This document shows, piece by piece, positions 18,405-26,475 of a DNA stretch of 64,000 nt. Location: the NCBI GenBank assembly GCA_023512255.1, contig JAILZY010000001.1, positions 1-64,000 of the forward strand. The letters are read 5' to 3'. Numbering within the stretch: the stretch's first letter is position 1; every line of letters begins with the position of its first letter. Below the pieces are notes generated by a model, which was given only the letters and a program-made list of their open reading frames with translations, had not been told where the DNA came from and made no database searches. This stretch comes from a bacterium. Its GTDB lineage: Bacteria > SZUA-182 > DTGQ01. A program made the translations under genes and the position numbers.

Positions 18405-19192
18405 AGATCATCGTCTGTATCAAGCAGGTTCCTGAGACAGGGAATGTAAAGATTGATCCGCAAACCCATACCTTGATTCGCAGTGGAGTCCCCAGCATTA
18501 TCAATCCGCTCGACACCTATGCTATTGAGGAGGCTCTGCGATGGAAGGAGAAGCTGGGAGCATCTACCCTGGTACTGAGCATGGGGCCGCCGCAGGCCGA
18601 AGAAGCCCTGCGGGAGGCTGTCTCGATGGGCATAGATCAAGCTCTGCTGCTGACTGACCGCCGGTTTGCCGGTGCCGACACCTATGCCACGGCCTACACC
18701 CTTTCTTTGGCTATCCGAAAACTTGCTCCTTATGATCTGATTTTCTGCGGCAAGCAGGCTATTGACGGAGACACAGCTCAGGTTGGCCCAGCTCTGGCCG
18801 AACACCTTGGGATTCCTCATATTGCCTATGTGAAAAAAATCGAAGATATTGATCTCCAGAAGGCTACGGTGCGGGCTCATCGCCTTATGGAAGATGGCTA
18901 TGAAATTTTAGATAGCCGACTGCCTGCACTGTTAACCGTAGTGAAAGAAATCAATGAACCTCGATTTCCTTCTCTTAAAGGGAAAATGAGAGCTAAAAAG
19001 CTGGAAATCCCTATCTGGGGAGCAGATGATTTGGGCGGAGAGGTAGCGAATTTCGGCTTATCCGGATCACCGACTCAAGTCAAGGGAATCTTTGCTCCGC
19101 CAGCCAGGGGAAAGGGAGAAATCCTCACGGGTGAGGCTCCACTGATAGCTCAGACCCTGATTGAGCGACTCAAGGCGCAGAAAATTATTTGA
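18401..19192 (+). CDS. etfB: Electron transfer flavoprotein beta subunit
   Basis: 263 residues, normal length. EtfB forms the FAD/AMP-binding heterodimer with EtfA and takes electrons to or from the dehydrogenase. It starts KIIVCIKQVPETG, with later motifs IINPLDTYAIEEAL and CGKQAIDGDTAQVGP. It overlaps the dehydrogenase gene by ATGA. Whether it carries the extra FAD of bifurcating Etfs cannot be settled by eye. Confidence 0.95.
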   Translation: MKIIVCIKQVPETGNVKIDPQTHTLIRSGVPSIINPLDTYAIEEALRWKEKLGASTLVLSMGPPQAEEALREAVSMGIDQALLLTDRRFAGADTYATAYTLSLAIRKLAPYDLIFCGKQAIDGDTAQVGPALAEHLGIPHIAYVKKIEDIDLQKATVRAHRLMEDGYEILDSRLPALLTVVKEINEPRFPSLKGKMRAKKLEIPIWGADDLGGEVANFGLSGSPTQVKGIFAPPARGKGEILTGEAPLIAQTLIERLKAQKII

Positions 19193-19247
19193 CTTAATGC
19201 CCGAAAAAATTATTATTTGTCAAGGATAAATTAAGGAAACTCTCACA

Positions 19248-20453
19248 ATGGGTAGGATTATCATTCATCAGGATCGCTGTAGCGGCTGTGGGGAATGTGT
19301 TTCAACATGCCCCTTTGGAGCTATTAGTCTAGTCAGTAATCGGGCTCAGGTAAATGAGCAATGCGTACTCTGTCAAGCCTGTCTGAGTGTCTGCCCGACA
19401 GAAGCTATTTCTCTTGAAGAAAAGAAAAAAGATCAGCCATTGGTCAACGGCTTCTCTTATGAAGGAGTTTGGGTCTTTGGAGAGCAGCGGCAGGGGATCA
19501 TCTCAGAAGTGGTCTATGAATTGATGGGTGAAGGAAGGCGGCTGGCAGACAAGCTTGGCACCCATCTTTGGGTCATTGTGTTAGGCTCTGGTCTACAATC
19601 AGAAGCCGAGCACCTGCTGCATTATGGAGCTGATCGGGTCTGTCTGGTTGACCATCCAGACCTGGCTGACTTTCATGATGAATCTTATACCAGGGTAGTA
19701 AGTTATCTGATCGAGAAATATCGACCAGAAATCGTCTTAAGTGGGGCGACAGCTATAGGGCGCTCATTTATTCCCCGAGTAGCTGTGCGGCTTAAAGCTG
19801 GTCTGACCGCAGATTGCACTGCTCTTGATGTTGATCTTGATCAGCGGCTCCTGCTGCAAACCAGGCCAGCCTTTGGCGGCAATATCATGGCTACGATCAT
19901 CACTCCTGTGCACCGACCACAGATGGCTACAGTGCGGCCTAAGGTAATGAAGAAAGCCGCCTATTCTCCCCTGCCGAAGGGGAGGGTTCAGATTGAAACC
20001 GTGCCTGAGGACCTGATTGTACCGCAAACAAGAATAGTATCCCTGGTCAAGGATCTGACCGAGCGGGTCAACCTGGCTGATGCTGATATCATTGTGGCTG
20101 GAGGAAGAGGAGTTGGGGGAGCGGAAAACTTTAAGCTGCTGTATGATCTGGCTAACGTGCTAGGAGCCGCGGTTGGTGCCTCTCGTGCAGCCGTGGATGC
20201 AGGCTGGATTCCCTATTCACACCAAGTCGGGCAGACCGGCAAAACGGTCTGTCCTAAGCTCTACATTGCCTGTGGTATCTCAGGAGCGATTCAGCATCTG
20301 GTCGGAATGCAATCCTCTGAAACCATTGTCGCCATCAACAAAGATTCACAGGCGCCGATCTTTTCCGTAGCTGATTATGGGCTAGTGGGAAATCTGTTTG
20401 AGATTATACCCTCCTTGACAAAAAAGCTACAAGAGGAGCGGCTTAAATTCTGA
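19248..20453 (+). CDS. etfA: EtfA with N-terminal double [4Fe-4S] ferredoxin domain
   Basis: 401 residues against the usual ~320. The extra N-terminus holds two [4Fe-4S] motifs: Cys11/14/17/21 (CSGCGECVSTCP) and Cys39/42/45/49 (CVLCQACLSVCP). The standard EtfA fold follows, with the C-terminal FAD-binding block GGRGVGGAENF, VGASRAAVDAGW, QVGQTGKTV and YIACGISGAIQH. EtfA proteins with this ferredoxin extension occur in electron-bifurcating complexes such as caffeyl-CoA reductase (CarE). Ferredoxin-linked electron flow is therefore likely here (inference). AAGGAAA precedes ATG 19248. Confidence 0.94.
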   Translation: MGRIIIHQDRCSGCGECVSTCPFGAISLVSNRAQVNEQCVLCQACLSVCPTEAISLEEKKKDQPLVNGFSYEGVWVFGEQRQGIISEVVYELMGEGRRLADKLGTHLWVIVLGSGLQSEAEHLLHYGADRVCLVDHPDLADFHDESYTRVVSYLIEKYRPEIVLSGATAIGRSFIPRVAVRLKAGLTADCTALDVDLDQRLLLQTRPAFGGNIMATIITPVHRPQMATVRPKVMKKAAYSPLPKGRVQIETVPEDLIVPQTRIVSLVKDLTERVNLADADIIVAGGRGVGGAENFKLLYDLANVLGAAVGASRAAVDAGWIPYSHQVGQTGKTVCPKLYIACGISGAIQHLVGMQSSETIVAINKDSQAPIFSVADYGLVGNLFEIIPSLTKKLQEERLKF

Positions 20454-20468
20454 TGAGGAGAGAGAGCA

Positions 20469-21395
20469 TTGAAGATAGCTTTTCTTTTTCCTGGCCAAGG
20501 TTCGCAATTTGTAGGCATGGGTAAGGATATCGTTGACATTTATCCCCAAGCTAAACAGGTGTTTGAAGAGGCCAGGGAGGCCTTGGGCTTTGATCTTGAG
20601 CGGCTTTGCTTTGAAGGACCTGAAAAAGAATTAGGATTGACAATAAATACGCAACCTGCTATATTGGCCACTAGTGTGGCCATCTGGCGGGTATTACAGC
20701 AGGCAGGGATTCAACCTGATTTTGTGGCTGGACATAGTCTGGGAGAATACAGTGCCCTGGTAGCCTCACAGGCGCTGTCTTTTGAAGATGCCATCAAGCT
20801 GGTAAGGGCAAGGGCCCAATTTATGCAAGAGGCGGTAGCAGAAGGCAGCGGGGCTATGGCCGCTGTTTTGGGCCTGTCAGAAGAAAAGATTGTTAATCTT
20901 TTACACTCATTACACATTGAAGATCAGGTTTTCATAGCTAATTTGAATTGTCCAGGGCAGATCGTTATTGCTGGGAAAAAAGAGCCGGTTGAGCAATTTC
21001 AGGCTCAGGCACAGGACATCGGGGCTCGATGTATCCTCTTGGATGTCAGTGTGCCATCTCATTGCCCTTTGATGAATTCGGCTGGCAAGCGGTTAGAAGA
21101 GCGGCTTTGTTCCGTCCAGATAAATCAACCTCAAATTCCGCTTATAACCAATGTAGATGCAAAGATCCTCACTGAGCAGAGAGAAGTTCTGCCTTCCCTG
21201 GTTCGGCAGATTTCTACAGTACTCCGATGGGAAGAATCAATGCGTATTTTAATCAAAGAAGGTGTTGAGCTTTTCGTTGAGGTTGGTCCGGGAAAGGTTT
21301 TATCCAACCTCCTACGACGAATTGACCGACAGGCAAAGAGCTTGAGTGCAGGAGACCGGGCTGGTTTACAGCAGGTGCTCAACCTGCTCTGCTGA
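20469..21395 (+). CDS. fabD: Malonyl-CoA:ACP transacylase
   Basis: 308 residues. It loads malonyl groups on ACP for chain extension. Active Ser90 lies in the GHSLGEYSAL nucleophile elbow, and the N-terminal FLFPGQGSQ is typical. It starts with TTG at 20469 behind GAGGAGAGAG, 15 bp after etfA. Length is normal. Confidence 0.95.
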   Translation: MKIAFLFPGQGSQFVGMGKDIVDIYPQAKQVFEEAREALGFDLERLCFEGPEKELGLTINTQPAILATSVAIWRVLQQAGIQPDFVAGHSLGEYSALVASQALSFEDAIKLVRARAQFMQEAVAEGSGAMAAVLGLSEEKIVNLLHSLHIEDQVFIANLNCPGQIVIAGKKEPVEQFQAQAQDIGARCILLDVSVPSHCPLMNSAGKRLEERLCSVQINQPQIPLITNVDAKILTEQREVLPSLVRQISTVLRWEESMRILIKEGVELFVEVGPGKVLSNLLRRIDRQAKSLSAGDRAGLQQVLNLLC

Positions 21396-21417
21396 GTTTA
21401 TAAGGATTGCAACCTTG

Positions 21418-22830
21418 ATGAGGGATGGCTTCTATTATTCCTATTCCAGAAAAATGGCAAATCCGCCCTATTTTCAGCTCAACCACCAGGGAGAGGCAGG
21501 CTATGCTCTCATCGTCTTTTCCTGGTGTATTTTCTTTATCTTGGTCCTCTTAATCGCAGGGTATCTGAGCCTTCAGGCAAATCAAATCGACCAAATAGAG
21601 AGAGAAATCTGCTCGATCAAGGCTTTTTATATCGCCCAGGCTGGTTTGAAGAAAATTGCCAAAGATCCAAGGCTACAGCAAGACCCGAACCTGATGCTAA
21701 CCGGCTCCTTTGGGAAAAACGACAAGATATATGATGAGGCGTATCGAGGGAAATTGGATCGAAGCAGCAAACCTCCTTGTCTGCTGGTTACGGGAATGTG
21801 CCAGACTAAAGATAAGCATATCGTAGCCCAACGAACCCTGAAGGCGGAGATAGGCTCAACGAGTGGGGGGCTCCCTTTTCCAGCCCCAGCAGTCTACATC
21901 AAGGAGGACCCCAGTTTTTCAGCTATTCCTGGTGATATCTATGGGAAGTGCTTGGACGCCGAGAGGGGAAAATACTCTATAGCTATCCAAAGCGGCGGGA
22001 AAATCAAAACCGAACTCTTCAATACCATACCGATTAAGTTTCACGATGAATTTTTATCCTTTGTCGAATTAGGATGCAAACAGGGTGAGAAGTGCGAACT
22101 TAAGGATTGGTGGTATCCAAAAATCGAAACTAAGCAGAGAGAAGAAGGAGAGAGGTTTCGAATTTCATTGAATATCCAATTATCAAATCCCCAAAGCCTC
22201 GACCCCAATGCTCCCAATTACTGGCTTACCCAGCCGCCGATGATAAAGGACAGCGATCCGGCCTATAATTGCTACTATCATGATCCGGCTGACAATATTG
22301 AATACCGTGGTCGGGCAGGTGGGGTTAAAGGTAGCGGAATGTTAGCCGAGCTGCTGGTCAAGCGGGAATATGTGCTGCATGAGGGCAACTACTACTTCAC
22401 TAAGATCGAGTTACAGCCGAATGCCAAATTAAAGATAAAAGGAAAGGTAAAGATATTTTGTACGAACGAGATGAGACTGGGAAAATCAAGCCAAATTGGG
22501 GATCCAAATCAGATCGGAAATTTATCCCTGCGAAGTTATAGCACCGGTAGCTGGAATCCTACCATGTATTTTAACGAGAAGTCCAAATTTTTTGGGATCA
22601 TTCTAGTTCCTAGATGCGAGATGATATTATATTCTGGTGAAATTTATATTCAAGGGGGCATTGTAGCCTGGCGGATGAGAGACTTCAAGTTACAAGGAAC
22701 CAGCATGAGGCCCTGGCGGATTGAGTTTGACCCAGCTTTTGAACAAGTGCTCAGTGAATTTGGGGGAGAATCAGGAGCTCCTGTCCTTGCCAACTGGCGA
22801 GAACTAAAAGACCATCTGCCTTTACCTTAA
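21418..22830 (+). CDS. PilX-like type IV pilus assembly protein
   Basis: About 470 residues. ATG 21418 is preferred, with AAGGA upstream; a longer frame from 21346 would overlap fabD. The N-terminus has a prepilin-like pattern: NHQGEAGYALIV, then one hydrophobic helix, then a conserved AFYIAQAGLKK as in PilX-type minor pilins. The large C-terminal part ends in a beta-rich repeat region (~residues 330-440, with KFFGIILVP and IYIQGGIVAW) like that of secreted PilX-related proteins. Its role in a fatty acid operon is unexplained. Codon use seems similar to its neighbours. It could be a minor pseudopilin or surface protein. Confidence 0.75.
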   Translation: MRDGFYYSYSRKMANPPYFQLNHQGEAGYALIVFSWCIFFILVLLIAGYLSLQANQIDQIEREICSIKAFYIAQAGLKKIAKDPRLQQDPNLMLTGSFGKNDKIYDEAYRGKLDRSSKPPCLLVTGMCQTKDKHIVAQRTLKAEIGSTSGGLPFPAPAVYIKEDPSFSAIPGDIYGKCLDAERGKYSIAIQSGGKIKTELFNTIPIKFHDEFLSFVELGCKQGEKCELKDWWYPKIETKQREEGERFRISLNIQLSNPQSLDPNAPNYWLTQPPMIKDSDPAYNCYYHDPADNIEYRGRAGGVKGSGMLAELLVKREYVLHEGNYYFTKIELQPNAKLKIKGKVKIFCTNEMRLGKSSQIGDPNQIGNLSLRSYSTGSWNPTMYFNEKSKFFGIILVPRCEMILYSGEIYIQGGIVAWRMRDFKLQGTSMRPWRIEFDPAFEQVLSEFGGESGAPVLANWRELKDHLPLP

Positions 22831-22994
22831 GATACTATAGTGCTTCAACTTTGGTTTTTCAAGACATGATTTTTGATTAGCTATTTTGGTGAAAATTTAT
22901 AGTTCATTTCAATATTGTGTTCAGTTTACCATAAAAATATGTTCATTGAGGTGATTATCAATATTCATGCCAATCAAAATCTAACTTGAACGAG

Positions 22995-23000
22995 TATAAT
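22995..23000 (+). promoter_or_regulatory. Possible -10 box upstream of fabG
   Basis: A perfect TATAAT stands 33 bp before fabG in a 202-bp gap that otherwise shows nothing. The -35 position is poor, so this is a weak call for an internal promoter of fabG-acpP-fabF. Confidence 0.3.
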
Positions 23001-23032
23001 GCAAATTATAAGAAGAAAATTAAAGGGGTAAT

Positions 23033-23773
23033 ATGAACTTAACTGAAAAGGTTGCTTTTATTACTGGAGCAGCCCAGGGGATTGGCAAAGAGACTGCTCT
23101 GACCCTGGCTAGATTAGGGGCCAGGATCATAGCCACCGACCTGAACAGAGAATTACTTATGAAAAATGCCGAGGAATTCCAGACTCTCGGCTGCGAATAT
23201 CTCCCTATAGTTATGGATGTTACCAATGAGCAGGAGGTGAATGAGGCTGTAGATCAGGGGGTTGAAAAATTTCAACGGATTGACATCCTGGTCAACAATG
23301 CGGGTATCACTAGGGATTCTCTTATCTTTCGAATGTCAGACGAGGCTTGGGACAGTGTGCTCTCGGTCAACCTCAAGGGGGCCTTTCATTGCATCAAGGC
23401 TGTGGCCAGACCCATGCTGAAGCAGAAAAAAGGAACCATCATCAATGTGGCTTCCGTGGTTGGCCTGATGGGCAACCCGGGGCAGGCGAATTATTCGGCT
23501 TCAAAGGCAGGGTTGATAGGTTTGACCAAGACGGTGGCTCGAGAGCTGGCTAGTCGGGGAATCACTGTAAACGCTGTGGCTCCTGGGTATATCGATACTG
23601 AGATGACCAGGGCATTACCTGAGGCTGCAAGAGAGAAACTACAAGAGGCTATTCTGCTGAAAAGATTGGGGACTGTTCAGGATGTGGCTCAAGTTATTGC
23701 TTTTTTGGCCTCTGACGGGGCCAGCTATATTACTGGACAGGTTATTAATGTCAATGGTGGTATGTACATGTAA
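23033..23773 (+). CDS. fabG: 3-oxoacyl-ACP reductase
   Basis: 246 residues. This NADPH-dependent short-chain dehydrogenase reduces 3-oxoacyl-ACP. The cofactor loop TGAAQGIGKE is at ~11-20, NNAG at ~85-88, the catalytic Ser in INVASVVG and the YxxxK motif in NYSASKAG. AAAGGGG precedes ATG 23033. A palindromic region separates it from acpP. Confidence 0.95.
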   Translation: MNLTEKVAFITGAAQGIGKETALTLARLGARIIATDLNRELLMKNAEEFQTLGCEYLPIVMDVTNEQEVNEAVDQGVEKFQRIDILVNNAGITRDSLIFRMSDEAWDSVLSVNLKGAFHCIKAVARPMLKQKKGTIINVASVVGLMGNPGQANYSASKAGLIGLTKTVARELASRGITVNAVAPGYIDTEMTRALPEAAREKLQEAILLKRLGTVQDVAQVIAFLASDGASYITGQVINVNGGMYM

Positions 23774-23780
23774 TTGTTTG

Positions 23781-23812
23781 TGATCACATATACCTGTAAT
23801 TACAGGTGATCA
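23781..23812. promoter_or_regulatory. Nested palindrome between fabG and acpP
   Basis: The outer arms are TGATCAC (23781-23787) and GTGATCA (23806-23812). They enclose a perfect 16-bp palindrome, ACCTGTAATTACAGGT, at 23792-23807. No T run follows, so an operator or an RNA processing hairpin is likelier than a terminator. A further GATCACC lies at about 23817. Confidence 0.45.
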
Positions 23813-23881
23813 AGAGGATCACCACGGTTTCAATCGCGAATTCAATCGCGGACGGAATTTGAACTTAAACGAGGAGGTAAA

Positions 23882-24142
23882 ATGATGGCAACTTCAATTG
23901 AAAATCGGGTGAAAGAGATTATTACGGAACAGTTAGGAGTGGATGAAAAAGAGGTTACCCCAGATGCTTCTTTTATTGATGATCTTGGGGCAGACTCTCT
24001 GGATACAGTTGAGCTAGTAATGGCTCTGGAAGAAGAGTTTGACATCGAAATTTCTGATGAAGATGCAGAAAAGATTATCACCGTAGGTGATGCCATTAAT
24101 TATATTAAGGAAAACGTTAAGGAAGATTCTAGTAAGGAGTAG
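23882..24142 (+). CDS. acpP: Acyl carrier protein
   Basis: 86 residues. The phosphopantetheine attachment site is Ser39 in [13 protein letters not shown]. The protein is acidic, as ACPs are. GGAGG stands upstream of ATG 23882, with a second ATG directly after. It is the carrier for all Fab enzymes in this operon, and fabF follows 7 bp later. Confidence 0.97.
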   Translation: MMATSIENRVKEIITEQLGVDEKEVTPDASFIDDLGADSLDTVELVMALEEEFDIEISDEDAEKIITVGDAINYIKENVKEDSSKE

Positions 24143-24149
24143 GGGAACC

Positions 24150-25394
24150 TTGAAAAGACGGGTTGTGATAACCGGACTTGGGGCAGTAACTCCGCTAGGA
24201 ACAGGAGTTGATAAGTTCTGGAAGGCACTTTGTGAAGGGAAATCAGGAATTGGGCCAATTACCCGTTTTGATGCCCGAAATTATCCCACCAGGATCGCTG
24301 CTGAAGTAACCGATTTCAATGCTGAGGACTTCATACCCAAAAAAGAGATCAAAAAGATGGATCCCTTTATCCACTATGCGATTGCGGCCTCGGATATGGT
24401 TATGGAAGATGCAGGTATCAAAATTGCCCATGAGGAATCATCACGGTTTGGAGTCTTAGTCGGAGCAGGCATTGGTGGACTCTCCACCATTGAAAAATAT
24501 CATGAGCTCGTGTTGGAGTACAACGGGCCTAAAAAGATCACTCCATTTTTTATTCCCATGCTGATTATCAATCTGGCCTCTGGCCAGATTGCTATTCGCC
24601 ATGGATTAAAGGGGCCAAACTCGGCGGTTGTTACTGCCTGCGCTACTGGAACTCACGCCATTGGGGATGCATTTAAGATAATCCAGCGGGGAGATGCTGA
24701 TGGTATGATCAGCGGGGGGGCTGAGTCGGTCATCACTCCAATGGGAGTCGGGGGATTCTGCGCCATGAAGGCCCTATCCTGCCGAAATGATGAACCTGAG
24801 CGGGCAAGTCGTCCCTTTGACCGGGACCGCGACGGCTTTGTAATAGGAGAAGGTGCGGGGCTTGTTCTCTTAGAGGAAATGAACCATGCCTTAAATCGGG
24901 GGGCAAAAATCTATGCCGAGCTTGTCGGCTATGGGATGTCATGTGATGCCTACCATATCTCTGCGCCGGCCCCTGATGGGAGCGGTGCTATTCTCTGCAT
25001 GCAAAATGCCTTGCGGGATGCGCAGATCGAGCCTTCGCAAGTTCAATACATTAATGCTCATGGAACATCTACCCAGCTAAATGACCAGACCGAAACCGAG
25101 GCGATAAAGGGAGTATTTGGTCCTCATGCCTATCGGCTTTTAGTCAGTGCTATAAAATCCATGACCGGACATCTACTGGGAGCCGCCGGCGGAATTGAAG
25201 CTGTGGCTACTGCCTTAACCATTAAGCATGGGATAATTCCGCCGACCATCAATTATGAGACTCCAGATCCTGCCTGTGATCTGAATTATGTCCCTAACCA
25301 GGCTCAGCGAGCTGAGGTACGGGTTGCTCTTTCGAATTCATTTGGCTTTGGGGGAACCAACGCGACCTTAGTTTTTAAAAAATTCGAGCCGTAG
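24150..25394 (+). CDS. fabF: 3-oxoacyl-ACP synthase II
   Basis: 414 residues from TTG 24150 ([17 protein letters not shown]). This start is chosen over an upstream ATG that would lie inside acpP, because it gives the standard FabF N-terminus and follows AAGGAG/AGGGG. FabF elongates acyl-ACP. The Cys-His-His triad is visible: Cys164 ([11 protein letters not shown]), His in [11 protein letters not shown] and His in [13 protein letters not shown]. Confidence 0.96.
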   Translation: MKRRVVITGLGAVTPLGTGVDKFWKALCEGKSGIGPITRFDARNYPTRIAAEVTDFNAEDFIPKKEIKKMDPFIHYAIAASDMVMEDAGIKIAHEESSRFGVLVGAGIGGLSTIEKYHELVLEYNGPKKITPFFIPMLIINLASGQIAIRHGLKGPNSAVVTACATGTHAIGDAFKIIQRGDADGMISGGAESVITPMGVGGFCAMKALSCRNDEPERASRPFDRDRDGFVIGEGAGLVLLEEMNHALNRGAKIYAELVGYGMSCDAYHISAPAPDGSGAILCMQNALRDAQIEPSQVQYINAHGTSTQLNDQTETEAIKGVFGPHAYRLLVSAIKSMTGHLLGAAGGIEAVATALTIKHGIIPPTINYETPDPACDLNYVPNQAQRAEVRVALSNSFGFGGTNATLVFKKFEP

Positions 25395-25515
25395 TCTATT
25401 TCTTCAGGAGGAAGCTAAGATAAGAAAAAGTATAAAATAAAATTAAAGAAAAATAATCTATTAAATTTTAGTCAATTTGTCTATGCCAATCTGTTAAGTT
25501 TCAGTCAATTCGTCT

Positions 25516-26250
25516 ATGTCGCCTATGGATGAAGAACGGATCAATTGTTTAAAAGAATTACAGCAAAGTATCGGCTGTCAATTTAAAAATCTAGCTATTC
25601 TCAATCAAGCCCTCACTCATAAGTCATACGCCAATGAAGCCAAGGATCGGAACCTATTCATTGAAGATAATGAACGGCTCGAATTTCTAGGCGATGCTAT
25701 TCTCTCCTATATTATTACCGAATTCATTATGGAAAAATTTCCCGAATACACCGAAGGCATGCTCTCAAGGCTGCGAGCTCACCTTGTCAGCGAAACTATT
25801 CTGGCCTCGATAGCCAGCAAAAATAGTCTTGGAAATTACCTCCTTCTGGGGAAAGGTGAAGAGATCAGTGGCGGAAGATCGAAAAAATCGATTCTCGCCG
25901 ATTGCCTTGAGGCTCTCTTTGCTGGAATCTACCTGGATCAGGGATTAGATACGGTCAGAGAATTTATTATTAAAAACTTTCACCCCTATATTGAAGAGAC
26001 CACCCAAAAAAATTTTATTCCAGACTTTAAGAGTATTTTACAGGAATATGTCCAGGGAAAGCTCAACTGTACGCCGATTTATCGAGTAACTAGCCAGAAT
26101 GGTCTGGATCACGAAAAGATTTTTGAAGTAAAGCTGACCATCGATCAAACGACCTATGGAATCGGAGAGGGTAGAAGCAAAAAAGAGGCTGAGCAGAAAG
26201 CCGCCTACCATGCTTTAAAAAAGATGAACATCGATGGATTGGATTTTTGA
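25516..26250 (+). CDS. rnc: Ribonuclease III
   Basis: 244 residues. RNase III cuts double-stranded RNA and matures rRNA. The signature NERLEFLGDA is at ~52-61, the second catalytic acidic region (ADCLEALFAGIYLDQG) at ~129-144, and a C-terminal double-stranded RNA-binding domain at ~175-240. It closes the lipid operon; the fab-acpP-rnc order is common. No ribosome site is seen. The upstream 120 bp contain a repeated GTCAATTNGTCTATG, the second copy running into the ATG. Confidence 0.95.
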   Translation: MSPMDEERINCLKELQQSIGCQFKNLAILNQALTHKSYANEAKDRNLFIEDNERLEFLGDAILSYIITEFIMEKFPEYTEGMLSRLRAHLVSETILASIASKNSLGNYLLLGKGEEISGGRSKKSILADCLEALFAGIYLDQGLDTVREFIIKNFHPYIEETTQKNFIPDFKSILQEYVQGKLNCTPIYRVTSQNGLDHEKIFEVKLTIDQTTYGIGEGRSKKEAEQKAAYHALKKMNIDGLDF

Positions 26251-26284
26251 ATCAAACTCTTCGAAATCCGATCGTAATCGAATA

Positions 26285-26391
26285 TCTATGCTTTTGCACT
26301 TTTTCTCCGAATCATTGATTTTACTGAATTTGCTATTAGAAGTAACTTTCAATGATTTCAAGGCGTTAAAAAATTTCTGTCAAAGTATAAT
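26285..26391 (+). repeat. Repeat family A, copy 3
   Basis: The left end TCTATGCTTTTGCACTTTTTC and right end AATTTCTGTCAAAGTATAATT are imperfect inverted ends around the shared core (GATTTTACTGAATTTGC, TAACTTTCAATGATTTC). The copy lies just after rnc and just before a strong terminator. Confidence 0.6.
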
Positions 26392-26410
26392 TGAATACCC
26401 CAAAAAACTA

Positions 26411-26448
26411 AAAAGGTGCCAATCCCACAAGAGATTGGCACCTTTTTT
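26411..26448. terminator. Bidirectional terminator between rnc and the secreted-protein gene
   Basis: Fourteen-base-pair arms AAAAGGTGCCAATC (26411-26424) and GATTGGCACCTTTT (26433-26446) are flanked by a T run on the plus side and an A run on the other. It can therefore end the plus-strand lipid operon and the convergent minus-strand operon. Confidence 0.9.
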
Positions 26449-26475
26449 CTTTCCGGTACTTTAAGCCTGGTGCTT

